Assembly: GCA_023667395.1 (NCBI GenBank)
Contig: JAMPAC010000004.1
Coordinates: forward strand, 13,417-76,331
Direction: 5' to 3'
From: Blautia sp.
GTDB taxonomy: Bacteria > Bacillota > Clostridia > Lachnospirales > Lachnospiraceae
Length of the DNA: 62,915 nt
Shown: piece after piece, positions 16,910 through 25,824 of the stretch
How the letters are laid out: each line of letters begins with the position of its first letter
Numbering within the stretch: the first letter of the stretch is position 1
Made by a program: the position numbers and the translations under genes
Notes under the pieces: generated by a model
The model's database searches: none
The model's input: the letters and a program-made list of their open reading frames with translations, nothing else
Told to the model about the DNA's origin: nothing

Positions 16910-18251
16910 TTTTGAGTAACTCCTTTATCTCGCCTGCCAGATACAGGCTTCCCGCAATATAGACGCGTCCGTCCGCCTCCCGGCTGTGCAGAAGTTCCCG
17001 CAGCGCCGCAGCCACATTATCATATACGCTGTAACAGCAGCCGGGATACCTGCCAAAGACCGCTTCCAGACGGCTCAGTTCCAGGGTCCTCCCTGTCTGC
17101 ATACGAGCGACCGCTATCCTGGAGAAAAGTCCCGACCTTACCAATTCTTCCACCATTTTGTCATAGTCTTTATCCCTGACCACGCTGAATAAAAGGCTTC
17201 TGCTCCCCTGCACGCCATCCTGGGAAACGCTTTCCAGAAATGCCCTGACGCCGTCCTCATTATGGGCGCCGTCCACGTAAACCTCCGGCAGGACTTCCTC
17301 CATGCGCCCCGCCCAGAAACAGTTCTCCACACCCTGTCTGATGTGAGCCTCCGTCACGGTCCTGCCCCGGTTCAGCGTCTCTATGGCACGGACTGCCAGG
17401 GCGGCATTCTCCATCTGATAAGAAGCGATGGTCCGCAAAATAAGGCTAATATAACCATAATACTCAGTCCTCACGGAAAAATCAATGCTTTTCTTCTTAA
17501 ATTTTAAGAACCGGTAGTCCTGCTTCGACACGGAATGTGCGGAAATTCCAAGGGATGCGGCTTTTTCCTCAAAAACCTCCGTAATTCCGGGTTCGCTGTC
17601 CCAGAATACGGCTTCGGCTCCCGCCTGCATGATGCCGGCCTTTTCCCCTGCGATCTCCTCCACAGTATTCCCCAGATACTCCACATGATCCAGGCTGATA
17701 TGCGTGATCACGGCCAGTTCCTTTCTGGAAACAGAATTGGTGGCGTCCAACCTTCCCCCGAGGCCTGTTTCCAGGATGCAGAAATCAGGGTTCCTCTCCG
17801 GGAAAAGAACCATGGCGATAAAGAACAGATATTCAAAATAGGTGGGATGATACCCGGAATTCCCCTGTTCGATTCGACTGCTGTCCAGACTGGACGTATC
17901 CGTATCTTTCCGCTCTATCAATTCGTAAACTTTCAGGAATCCCCGCAGGAAATCCTCTTTCGATATCATCTCCCCATCCGCCACGAACCGCTCCCTGATA
18001 TCCACCAGATGGGGGGAGGTAAACACCGCCACCCTGTATCCCGCCGCTTCCAGGATACTGCGCATATAGGCGCAGACAGAGCCCTTTCCGTTGGTGCCCG
18101 CCACATGGATAATCCTCATTTTCCTGTCAGGATCGCCCAGGCGATGCAGAAACGCCCTGGTGTCCTCCATGGTATTTTTCGTGGTAAAGCGGGGCGTATC
18201 GTTGAGATACGCCTCCGCCTCCTCAAAGGTTGTTATGGATCCTCTTCTCAC
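16896..18251 (-). CDS. folC: Folylpolyglutamate synthase / dihydrofolate synthase
   Basis: A 451-residue Mur-ligase-family enzyme. The P-loop is [15 protein letters not shown] near residue 50, with [12 protein letters not shown] and [14 protein letters not shown] typical of FolC. It adds glutamate to folates and may also make dihydrofolate. It starts with a GTG that overlaps the valS stop by four bases (GTGA), so translation is coupled to valS. The C-terminus overlaps the small ORF. Confidence 0.93.
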   Translation of the reverse strand: MRRGSITTFEEAEAYLNDTPRFTTKNTMEDTRAFLHRLGDPDRKMRIIHVAGTNGKGSVCAYMRSILEAAGYRVAVFTSPHLVDIRERFVADGEMISKEDFLRGFLKVYELIERKDTDTSSLDSSRIEQGNSGYHPTYFEYLFFIAMVLFPERNPDFCILETGLGGRLDATNSVSRKELAVITHISLDHVEYLGNTVEEIAGEKAGIMQAGAEAVFWDSEPGITEVFEEKAASLGISAHSVSKQDYRFLKFKKKSIDFSVRTEYYGYISLILRTIASYQMENAALAVRAIETLNRGRTVTEAHIRQGVENCFWAGRMEEVLPEVYVDGAHNEDGVRAFLESVSQDGVQGSRSLLFSVVRDKDYDKMVEELVRSGLFSRIAVARMQTGRTLELSRLEAVFGRYPGCCYSVYDNVAAALRELLHSREADGRVYIAGSLYLAGEIKELLKNDKF

Positions 18252-20941
18252 GCCAGTTGCGCCAGCCTCTCTTTCACCTGTTCCATCATCTGCGTATATT
18301 TTGCCAGCTTCTCTTTCTCCTCGGCAATCTTCGCCTCCGGCGCTTTGGAGATGAATTTTTCGTTGGAAAGCATACCGTTGACCCGGGCAAGTTCGCCCTC
18401 CAGGCGCTTCTCCTCTTTCCTCAGGCGTTCGATCTCCTGGGCAATGTCCACCAGTTCCGCAAAGGGAATGTAAAGCGTTGCGCCGGGGATCACCACGGAC
18501 ACCGCATCCTGGGGGATTCCCGCCTGGTTTCTGGCCTCGGTCATTCCGCCGGGAACTGCGGCGCTTACCATGCTCACCTCATTGGCATAAGCCAGGGAAG
18601 CGAAGAACAGCCTGCCCTCGGTGAAGGTATCCAGGATCCCCTGATCCTCGCTGACCACATACACACTTGCCTTGCGGCTGGGCGCCACATTCATCTCCGT
18701 GCGGATGTTGCGGATGCCCCGGACTGCCTCCTTGATGATCTCAATGGCTTTCTCTTCTTTCCCAAAGCTTCTCTGCTCCGTGTATTCCGGCCATCTGCTG
18801 ATCATAATGGACTCTTCCTCATTCTGCAATGAGCAGAAAATTTCTTCCGTAATAAAAGGCATATAGGGATGGAGCAGTTTCAGCGCGTCGATCAGCACAG
18901 TCCTTAAGGTCCAGAGCGCCGCGTTCCGGCTCGCCGCGTCATCGGAATTATACAGGCGGGGTTTCACCATCTCGATATACCAGTCGCAGAATTCATCCCA
19001 GATAAAATCATAAACTTTCTGCACCGCAATACCCAGTTCAAAACTCTCCATGTTGTCGGTGACATCTTTCACCAGCGTATTCAGTTTGGACAAAATCCAC
19101 TTGTCCACAGGCTCCAGCGTATCCGCCGCAGGAACGGTTATCTCCTTGCCCTCCATGTTCATCAGGATAAAGCGGGAGGCATTCCACACCTTATTGGCAA
19201 AATTACGGCTGTTTTCCACCCTCTCATAATAGAAACGCATATCGTTTCCGGGCGCATTTCCGGTAATCAGTGTCAGGCGCAGCGCGTCCGCACCGTACTG
19301 CTCGATGATCTCCAGGGGGTCGATGCCGTTTCCCAGGGATTTGGACATTTTCCGCCCCTGGGCATCCCGAACCAGCCCGTGGAACAGCACCGTCTTAAAA
19401 GGTTTCTCTCCCATCTGTTCATAGCCGGAGAAGATCATGCGGATGACCCAGAAGAAGATGATGTCATAACCTGTCACCAGCACATCCGTGGGATAAAAAT
19501 AGTCCAGATCCTCCGTCCGGTCAGGCCAGCCCAATGTTTCAAAGGGCCACAGCGCGGAGGAGAACCAGGTATCCAGCGTGTCGGGATCCTGGGTCAGATG
19601 CCCATGCCCGCACCTGGGACAGATCTTCGGTATTTCCTTTGCCACCGTCACTTCCCCACATTTATCGCAGTAATAGGCGGGAATCCTGTGCCCCCACCAC
19701 AGCTGGCGGCTGATGCACCAATCCCGGACATTGTCCGTCCAGTTAAAATAAGTCTTCTCCATGCGCTCGGGAATCAGTCTGATCTCGCCCTTCTTTACCG
19801 CCTCCACAGCAGGTTTGATCAGTTCGTCCATCTTCACGAACCACTGTTCCTTTACCAGGGGCTCAATGGTGGTCTTGCAGCGGTCGTGGGTGCCCACGTT
19901 GTGAGAGTAATCCTCAATCTTCACCAGCAGACCCTGATGCTCCAACTCCTCCACAATGGCCTTTCTGGCCTCATAGCGGTCCATGCCTGCGTATTTCCCG
20001 CCGTTTTCATTGATGGTGGCGTCATCATTCATGATATTGACAATGGGCAGATCATGCCGCTTCCCTACCTCAAAGTCGTTGGGGTCATGGGCAGGCGTGA
20101 TCTTTACCACGCCCGTACCGAACTCCCTGTCCACGTAAGTGTCGGTGACCACCGGGATCACCCGGTTCATGATGGGCAGCATCACGCTCCTGCCGATCAG
20201 ATGGGCATACCTCTCGTCCTCCGGGTGGATTGCCACTGCGGTATCGCCCAGCATGGTCTCAGGCCGGGTGGTGGCAAAGGTCAAAAACTCCGTCTCGCTG
20301 GGCGTGCCGTCCTCGTTCATCACAGGGTATTTGATATGCCACAGATGACCCGCCTGCTCCTGATATTCCACCTCCGCGTCAGAGATGGAAGTGTTGCACA
20401 CGGGACACCAGTTGATGATCCGGGCTCCCTTGTAGATATAGCCTTTTTCGTGCATCTTCACGAACACTTCCGTGACTGCCCTGTTGCAGCCCTCGTCCAT
20501 GGTGAACCGCTCCCTGTCCCAATCGCAGGAGGAGCCCATCTTTTTCAGCTGGGAGATGATGCGGCCGCCGTACTCTTTCTTCCATTCCCATGCCCTCTCC
20601 AGGAATTTCTCCCTGCCCAGGTCATGCTTGTCGATCCCCTCCTCTTTCAGCTTCTCAATGATCTTTACCTCCGTGGCAATGGAGGCGTGATCCGTGCCGG
20701 GCTGCCAGAGGGCGTTGTAGCCCTGCATCCGCTTGAAACGGATCAGGATATCCTGCATGGTATTGTCCAGGGCGTGCCCCATGTGAAGCTGTCCCGTGAT
20801 ATTTGGCGGGGGAATCACAATGGTAAAAGGTATCCTGCCATGATCCACCTCCGCGTGGAAATATTTCTTTTCCATCCATCTCTCATATAATTTGTCCTCT
20901 ATGTCTTTGGGGTCATAGGTTTTTGCCAGTTCTCTGCTCAT
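18248..20941 (-). CDS. valS: Valyl-tRNA synthetase
   Basis: An 897-residue class I synthetase. The HIGH-type motif is [16 protein letters not shown], and KMSKSLGNG is present. The editing domain lies between, the anticodon-binding domain follows, and a C-terminal coiled coil ([19 protein letters not shown]) is present. Start 20941 is chosen because the protein then begins [10 protein letters not shown], typical of ValS. The longer ORF would run into the T-box terminator. AAAGGAG is eleven bases upstream. Regulated by the T-box leader at 20977-21292. Heads an operon with folC, the small ORF and the TPR gene. Confidence 0.97.
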   Translation of the reverse strand: MSRELAKTYDPKDIEDKLYERWMEKKYFHAEVDHGRIPFTIVIPPPNITGQLHMGHALDNTMQDILIRFKRMQGYNALWQPGTDHASIATEVKIIEKLKEEGIDKHDLGREKFLERAWEWKKEYGGRIISQLKKMGSSCDWDRERFTMDEGCNRAVTEVFVKMHEKGYIYKGARIINWCPVCNTSISDAEVEYQEQAGHLWHIKYPVMNEDGTPSETEFLTFATTRPETMLGDTAVAIHPEDERYAHLIGRSVMLPIMNRVIPVVTDTYVDREFGTGVVKITPAHDPNDFEVGKRHDLPIVNIMNDDATINENGGKYAGMDRYEARKAIVEELEHQGLLVKIEDYSHNVGTHDRCKTTIEPLVKEQWFVKMDELIKPAVEAVKKGEIRLIPERMEKTYFNWTDNVRDWCISRQLWWGHRIPAYYCDKCGEVTVAKEIPKICPRCGHGHLTQDPDTLDTWFSSALWPFETLGWPDRTEDLDYFYPTDVLVTGYDIIFFWVIRMIFSGYEQMGEKPFKTVLFHGLVRDAQGRKMSKSLGNGIDPLEIIEQYGADALRLTLITGNAPGNDMRFYYERVENSRNFANKVWNASRFILMNMEGKEITVPAADTLEPVDKWILSKLNTLVKDVTDNMESFELGIAVQKVYDFIWDEFCDWYIEMVKPRLYNSDDAASRNAALWTLRTVLIDALKLLHPYMPFITEEIFCSLQNEEESIMISRWPEYTEQRSFGKEEKAIEIIKEAVRGIRNIRTEMNVAPSRKASVYVVSEDQGILDTFTEGRLFFASLAYANEVSMVSAAVPGGMTEARNQAGIPQDAVSVVIPGATLYIPFAELVDIAQEIERLRKEEKRLEGELARVNGMLSNEKFISKAPEAKIAEEKEKLAKYTQMMEQVKERLAQLA

Positions 20942-20976
20942 AAAACAGTACACTCCTTTCTGCGCACACACGAAAG

Positions 20977-21292
20977 AACGCCCCCTGCCGACTTTTATCG
21001 GCAAAGGGCGTTATTAACGCGGTACCACCTTTGTTCCACGCCGGAATCACTTCCGGCATTCTCAGCGACTTCTGCTAAAGTCCTATCCTGTAACGGGGAT
21101 AACCCGTGAGAACTTACACACGCAGGCTGCCCGTGCGTTCACATCCGCCTGTCCGCCCTGGGTCCTCCGGCTCGGAAGCTACTTTCCGCATCCTTTCCTT
21201 CAAGCAGCCTCCCAGCGCCGTTTCCTGCGGAAAACGACAGCCGCTCTCTCTTTTAAGGGGTAATGCGTACTCCTCTTCTTCATTGCCTTTGT
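20977..21292 (-). promoter_or_regulatory. T-box leader (riboswitch) of valS
   Basis: On the minus strand the conserved T-box TGGTACCGCG lies at 21018-21027, preceded by GGAACAAAGG. It is followed by a terminator stem, with AACGCCC...TGCCGA pairing with TCGGCA...GGGCGTT at 20977-21012 and a short T-rich tail. The 5' part has a Stem I-like GAAGAGGAGTACGC. Uncharged tRNA-Val would favour the antiterminator and permit valS transcription. I could not assign the specifier codon with confidence. Confidence 0.92.
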
Positions 21293-21301
21293 CATATCAA
21301 A

Positions 21302-21330
21302 AATATAATCTATCGTTATCCGTTTGTCAA
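21302..21330 (-). promoter_or_regulatory. Sigma-A-type promoter of the valS operon
   Basis: On the minus strand TTGACA (21325-21330) and TATATT (21302-21307) are separated by 17 bases. Transcription would begin just before the T-box leader. Confidence 0.75.
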
Positions 21331-21505
21331 TTATATTTTTAACTGTATGATAAAATATATTTTGTTACCAATAGGGAATAATTAAAACGCTGAATAAATA
21401 TAAGGCACTGAAATGCCGCGTTAATGATTGGTTCCTGGAGAAACTGACAGCCTGAAACACCGGAAAGCAGAGCAGTTTCCGCAATCCGCAAAGGACATAC
21501 TACTC
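21331..21505. other. Gap between valS promoter and coiled-coil gene
   Basis: AT-rich near valS and mixed afterwards. It contains a small GGCA/TGCC hairpin near 21403-21416. I see no ORF, RNA gene or clear terminator. Confidence 0.4.
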
Positions 21506-22111
21506 CTATCCTATCTTCTGCAGTTTCGCTGAATGGTCCGAGACTACTTTTTTCAGCACGGAAACATCCTGCCTGATCGATTCATAGTCCTCAGTACTGT
21601 TTTTGTACCTGTTGTAAGTGGATGTATAGCAGGCTTCGATCGTATTGAGCCGGGGCAGGATTTCGTTTTCATGTATCAATTCCAGCTTCTTCACCCTGTT
21701 CTCAACTGATGTCACTCGAATGTCGATGGCATCCACCTTGTTTTCGAGCACAATCATTCTGTTCTCAAGCGCGTCCACTTTGTTTTCAAGCACAGTCAGC
21801 CGGTTCTCAAGCGCGTCCACTTTGTTTTCAAGCACAGTCAGCCGATTCTCGATCACTGTCACCCTGTTCTCAAGCACAGTCAGCCGGTTCTCGATCGCTG
21901 TCACCCTGTTCTCAAGCACAGTCAGCCGGTTCTCGATCGCGTCCACTTTGTTCTCAAGCACAATCAGCCGGTCTTCAATTGCAGTCATCCTGTTCTCCAT
22001 GGATGTCATTCTGTCCTCGAGCACCGTCATCCTGCACTTAATCTCATGGACATCAATCCTGATCGGCTCGATCATGTTGGAAATAGCCAACAGTAATTCA
22101 TTATCCGTCAT
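21506..22111 (-). CDS. Repeat-built coiled-coil protein
   Basis: A 201-residue soluble protein. After an N-terminal MTDNELLLAISNMIEP helix comes a long coiled coil made of 14-residue units of the type NRLTVLENRVTAIE, from about residue 30 to 140. A C-terminal domain includes a TSTYNRYKNSTEDYES stretch. The length may vary because the DNA repeats are nearly identical. ATG 22111 follows AAAGGAGGG by about seven bases. Function unknown. It has its own promoter at 22144-22171. Confidence 0.75.
   Translation of the reverse strand: MTDNELLLAISNMIEPIRIDVHEIKCRMTVLEDRMTSMENRMTAIEDRLIVLENKVDAIENRLTVLENRVTAIENRLTVLENRVTVIENRLTVLENKVDALENRLTVLENKVDALENRMIVLENKVDAIDIRVTSVENRVKKLELIHENEILPRLNTIEACYTSTYNRYKNSTEDYESIRQDVSVLKKVVSDHSAKLQKIG
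21718..22010 (-). repeat. 42-bp tandem coding repeats in the coiled-coil gene
   Basis: Successive units encode 14-residue coiled-coil segments in which TTCTCAAGCACAGTCAGCCG-type DNA (plus strand) recurs with few changes. Such direct repeats are prone to slippage or recombination, which would lengthen or shorten the coil by two heptads. Confidence 0.8.
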
Positions 22112-22143
22112 TTGCATTCCCTCCTTTCTCCTGTAATGACTCC

Positions 22144-22171
22144 ATTATAACAGGTTTTCGGATTTTTGCAA
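22144..22171 (-). promoter_or_regulatory. Promoter of the coiled-coil gene
   Basis: On the minus strand TTGCAA (22166-22171), a 16-base spacer and TATAAT (22144-22149). Transcription starts shortly before the AAAGGAGGG ribosome site. Confidence 0.65.
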
Positions 22172-22206
22172 GCTATTTAATTGCAAACTGATAATAATTA
22201 CATATG

Positions 22207-24435
22207 CTATCTTAACACGATCTCGAGCGCTGCACATTCTTTTCCCGTCAACTCCCTGGTCCTTGCATCCGGCTGTCCAAAGCCCACGCTGACCATGAAG
22301 CGGCTTCCGTCCACCAGACGCTCCCCCTTCTCATTTACCACTGTGAAAACGTCCCTGTCAATGGGAACCTTTACCCGTTTCGTCTCTCCCGGCTGCAGGG
22401 AAACCCTGACGAATCCGCAGAGCCTGGGTGCAGGCGCGGCATGAGCAGAATCCATATCCCTGATATAAACCTGCAGCACTTCATCCGTAGCTTCTGCTCC
22501 TTTATTTGTGACTGTTGCGGTGATATTGAGAGCCGCATCGGCCTGTAATTCCACAATTGCGTCATGACTATTTCCCGCCATACAGTCCGCCGCCCGCTCC
22601 CTCTCTGCCGATATGCCCGCTGTCTGTTTTCTCGCGCCCTGTCCATCCGCCGTCTGCTTTTCCACAGTCTTCCCGCAGCAATCCACACGCTCCAATACCA
22701 CATCTCCATACGTCAGGCCGTATCCGAAAGGATAAAGGGGCGTTCCGGTAAAATAACGGTAAGTTCTTCCTCTCATGGAATAGTCCGTGAAAGCAGGCAG
22801 ATCCTCCGTATCCCTGTAGAAAGTCACGGGCAGCTTGCCGGAGGGCGATATCTTCCCGAATAAAACATCGGCGATCACCCGACCGCCCCTGGCCCCGGGA
22901 TACCAGGCCTGCAGCACCGCCGCGCAATGCTCGTGGGCATACCGCAGATCCATGGCGCTTCCCGTCATATTGACCAGCACCACGGGCTTCCCGATTTCTG
23001 TCACAGCCTCCAACACCTTTCTCTGGGATTCGGGCAGCAGCAGATCCGCCTTGTCTCCTGAAGCATAGCTGTTGCCGGCATCGCCTCCTTCTCCCTCAAG
23101 GCTCTCGTCCAGCCCCAGGCAAAGGATCACCACATCGCTGCGCCTTGCCACCGCCACTGCCTCGCTGACCCGGTCGGAGCCTGCGGACAGGTTTTCCACC
23201 TTATTTTTGAAAAGGTGGCATCCCTCGGAATAGTATACCCTGACGTCCTCACCCACTGCATCCTGTATCCCCTCCAGAACCGTGATATACCTGGAAGACG
23301 TGCCGTGGTAATTCCCGATCAGCGCCGCCCTGCTGTTGGCATTGGGACCTATCACGCCTATGGTCTGCATCGCAGTTTTGTCCAGCGGCAAAATGCCGGT
23401 ATTTTTCAAAAGCACCACCGATTCCGCCGCAGCCCGGTCCGCCAGCTGCAGATGTTCTTTACATTCTATCTTTTCATATCCGATCTTATCATACTCAGTC
23501 TCATCAAACAGCCCCAGCAGGAAGCGGGTGGTAAACAGCCGCTCCGCCGCCTGTGTGATATCCTCCTCCGTGACCATACCCTGTTCGTATGCTTTCAACA
23601 GCTGCAGGTATGTACTGCCGCAGTTCACGTCGCAGCCCGCTTTCAGGGCCATGGCAGCGGACTCCTCCGCTGTGTCCGTGACCATATGCTTTGTGTGGAA
23701 ATCCCGGATGGCCCAGCAGTCGGACACAAAGTGACCCTGAAATCCCCACTGTCCCCGCAGGATATCCCCGATCAGCGTGTCACTGCCGCAGCAGGGTTCC
23801 CCGTTGGTTCTGTTGTAAGCGCCCATGACAGCCTCCACTTTCGCCTCCCGAACCAGCTTCTCAAAAGCGGGAAGATAAGTCTCCCACAGATCCTTTTTGG
23901 AAACCTCCGCATTAAATTCATGGCGCAGACCCTCGGGACCGGAATGAACCGCAAAATGCTTTGCGCAGGCCGCCGCTTTCATGTATTCGCCGTCTCCCTG
24001 CAGTCCTTCCACAAAGGCTTTCCCCAGTTCTCCCGTAAGGTAGGGATCTTCCCCGTAAGTCTCGTGACCCCTGCCCCACCTGGGATCGCGGAAAATATTG
24101 ATATTGGGGGACCAGAATGTGAGACCCTTATAAATATCCCTGTCCCCTTCCTCGGTATAAGCATTATATTTCGCCCGGCCTTCCGTGGCTATCACATCGC
24201 CGACCCGCTCCATCAGTTCCCTGTCAAAAGCGGCTCCCATGCCGATGGCCTGGGGAAACATGGTTGCCACGCCTGCCCTTGCCACGCCGTGAAGCCCCTC
24301 ATTCCACCAGTTATAGGCAGGAACGCCCAGCCTCTCGATGGCGGGAGCATTGTACTTCAGCTGCTCCGCTTTCTCCTCCAGCGTCATCTTTCCCACCAGT
24401 TCCCTGGCTCTTTCCCTTGCCTTATCCCTGTCCAT
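22207..24435 (-). CDS. GH3 beta-xylosidase / alpha-L-arabinofuranosidase-type enzyme
   Basis: A 742-residue GH3 enzyme. The N-terminal barrel carries YNWWNEGLHGVA, RDPRWGRGHETYGEDP and CAKHFAVHSGPE. The nucleophile Asp lies in HFVSDCWAIRDF. The alpha/beta sandwich follows (VVLLKNTGILPL), then a C-terminal Fn3-like domain (VRVSLQPGETKRV). The NWWNEGLHG signature is typical of the xylosidase/arabinofuranosidase branch. There is no signal peptide, so it is probably intracellular. ATG 24435 matches family N-termini, but its TAGGA ribosome site is weak. A 31-bp palindromic operator candidate sits 42 bases upstream. Confidence 0.88.
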   Translation of the reverse strand: MDRDKARERARELVGKMTLEEKAEQLKYNAPAIERLGVPAYNWWNEGLHGVARAGVATMFPQAIGMGAAFDRELMERVGDVIATEGRAKYNAYTEEGDRDIYKGLTFWSPNINIFRDPRWGRGHETYGEDPYLTGELGKAFVEGLQGDGEYMKAAACAKHFAVHSGPEGLRHEFNAEVSKKDLWETYLPAFEKLVREAKVEAVMGAYNRTNGEPCCGSDTLIGDILRGQWGFQGHFVSDCWAIRDFHTKHMVTDTAEESAAMALKAGCDVNCGSTYLQLLKAYEQGMVTEEDITQAAERLFTTRFLLGLFDETEYDKIGYEKIECKEHLQLADRAAAESVVLLKNTGILPLDKTAMQTIGVIGPNANSRAALIGNYHGTSSRYITVLEGIQDAVGEDVRVYYSEGCHLFKNKVENLSAGSDRVSEAVAVARRSDVVILCLGLDESLEGEGGDAGNSYASGDKADLLLPESQRKVLEAVTEIGKPVVLVNMTGSAMDLRYAHEHCAAVLQAWYPGARGGRVIADVLFGKISPSGKLPVTFYRDTEDLPAFTDYSMRGRTYRYFTGTPLYPFGYGLTYGDVVLERVDCCGKTVEKQTADGQGARKQTAGISAERERAADCMAGNSHDAIVELQADAALNITATVTNKGAEATDEVLQVYIRDMDSAHAAPAPRLCGFVRVSLQPGETKRVKVPIDRDVFTVVNEKGERLVDGSRFMVSVGFGQPDARTRELTGKECAALEIVLR

Positions 24436-24476
24436 AATTCCTACCCATCCGCGTGTTGCGGCACGCATCCATTCTT

Positions 24477-24507
24477 TCTGTTGAATACGCTCATTTGATT
24501 CAACAGA
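24477..24507. promoter_or_regulatory. Palindromic operator candidate between GH3 and ECF genes
   Basis: TCTGTTGAAT (24477-24486) and ATTCAACAGA (24498-24507) are perfect 10-bp inverted arms with an 11-bp spacer. TTGTATACAC nearby (24511-24520) is also almost palindromic. The site is next to a TATATT/TATACT cluster (about 24522-24530) that could serve as the -10 element of divergent promoters for GH3 (-) and the ECF gene (+). No regulator gene is adjacent. Confidence 0.5.
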
Positions 24508-24539
24508 TACTTGTATACACAATATACTAAAAAGCACAA

Positions 24540-24787
24540 AAAATCAACCTTTTCTGGGATCGTAGTCCCATGACTGCGCAGTCCTCGCCAAATGCATAGG
24601 AACGCCATTTTGACTTCACGGGAGGGGGTGGACTGTTCTGTCCGCCCACATAGGAACAGAACAAATATACCTTTCCACCCAAACTGGCATGGTAAAAAAG
24701 TTCTGTTCTGGCACTTTTTATCAATCCACTTCTTCTGTATACTGCTAATAATCCATGGAAATGATGAATAAGAAAGGTGTAATTGTT
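24540..24787 (+). promoter_or_regulatory. Structured leader of the ECF S-component gene
   Basis: The stretch before the ECF gene has no ORF but several pairings. ACAGAAC (24656-24662) can pair either with upstream GTTCTGT (24635-24641) or, as GAACAGAAC (24654-24662), with downstream GTTCTGTTC (24700-24708). The latter is followed by TTTTT at 24715-24719. GGGA/TCCC and GACTGCGCAGTC elements lie 5'. Mutually exclusive stems plus a T-run suggest an attenuator or riboswitch of unknown class. A second promoter -10 (TATACT, about 24738) may lie after it. Confidence 0.4.
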
Positions 24788-25720
24788 ATGGAAAGAAAAA
24801 AGAAATACGGATTGCTCATCACAGGGGCAGTCCTGCTGATCGTCTCAATCATTTTTGCGGTGTACGCATACAATAACAGCTATCGGGAATCCCTTGCGGC
24901 AGGCAGCGCGCTCTCGGAGGTAAAAAAGCAGATCTCAGCCATTGAGTCAGGCACCGCTTCCGGCGACCTGGACGCCCTGAATGCACAGAAAAGCGCCCTG
25001 ACCGATGAGAAGCTTTCCCTGGAACGCCCCTATTCCTACAGCCTGATCCTGCTGTTCTGTGCAATCCTACTGACGGTAAAGGGAATCCATAACGCAGTGA
25101 TCGGAACGCCTTCCACAGGGAAAGCGGATGCAAAACGCCTGGCACAGGCGGGTCTGCTGGCGGCGCTGTGCTATATCGGGTTCGCCGTTTTTAAGATCGA
25201 TATCCCCGTGGGGCCGGAAAAGACGTCCTTTCACTTCGGCAACGTGTTCTGCGTCCTGGCGGCGCTGCTTTTGGGCGGCTACTGGGGCGGTCTGGCAGGC
25301 GCCGTGGGCATGACCATCGGAGACCTGACCACCGCCTACGTCACCAGCGCCCCCAAGACGTTCCTGTTAAAGCTGTGCATCGGCCTGATCGTGGGGCTGA
25401 TTGCCCACAAGGTCTTCAAACTCAGCCGGGATCATTCCGCCAAATATATAACAGGTGTTACCATACTCGCCTGCGTGGGCGGCATGGGATTTAACGTGAT
25501 AGCGGATCCCCTGGTGGGATATTTTTACAAAACATATCTGTTGGGCGTGCCCCAGGACATTGCCTCCGCCCTGGCCAAAATGGCGACCGTCACCACCGGC
25601 GTCAACGCCGTTGTAGCCGTGATCGCCGCCTCCGTCTTCTACCTGGCGCTGCGCCCGGCGCTGAAAAAGGCGGGGCTGTTCGTGGAAGTATCGCCGATGA
25701 AAGAGAAAAAGCGCGGTTAG
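24788..25720 (+). CDS. ECF transporter S component (substrate unknown)
   Basis: A 310-residue membrane protein. Residues 8-30 form a first helix. A short extracytoplasmic coiled segment (about 35-80) and a second helix follow. Then comes a six-helix ECF-type core: ALCYIGFAVFKIDIPVGPEKTSFHFGN-like start, GGYWGGLAGAVGMTIGDL and CIGLIVGLIAHK. Such S components bind a vitamin or metal and use shared EcfAAT modules, which are not in this window. The N-terminal addition is unusual for ECF cores. ATG 24788 follows AAAGGTG by eight bases. Its leader is a possible riboswitch that could reveal the substrate. Confidence 0.75.
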   Translation: MERKKKYGLLITGAVLLIVSIIFAVYAYNNSYRESLAAGSALSEVKKQISAIESGTASGDLDALNAQKSALTDEKLSLERPYSYSLILLFCAILLTVKGIHNAVIGTPSTGKADAKRLAQAGLLAALCYIGFAVFKIDIPVGPEKTSFHFGNVFCVLAALLLGGYWGGLAGAVGMTIGDLTTAYVTSAPKTFLLKLCIGLIVGLIAHKVFKLSRDHSAKYITGVTILACVGGMGFNVIADPLVGYFYKTYLLGVPQDIASALAKMATVTTGVNAVVAVIAASVFYLALRPALKKAGLFVEVSPMKEKKRG

Positions 25721-25771
25721 CGCTGAAAAAAGGCTGATGAAATCTCCATGCAGCGCAGACATCCCATTTCA

Positions 25772-25810
25772 CAGCAGAAAAGGCGGTTTGAACGCCGCCC
25801 TTTTCCGCTG
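25772..25810. terminator. Bidirectional terminator between ECF and hemerythrin genes
   Basis: GAAAAGGCGG and CCGCCCTTTTCCGC form a stem around TTTGAACG (core arms 25782-25786 and 25795-25799), flanked by A-rich and T-rich tracts. It can serve both convergent genes. Confidence 0.7.
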
Positions 25811-25824
25811 TATCTATTGAATGA

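Noticed and set aside
19379-20890. A 503-codon plus-strand ORF opposite valS
   Set aside because: Composition is that of an antisense shadow of valS; no motif or start signal.
21506-22111. Phage tail or tape-measure protein
   Set aside because: The protein is a short isolated coiled coil; no phage genes are nearby.
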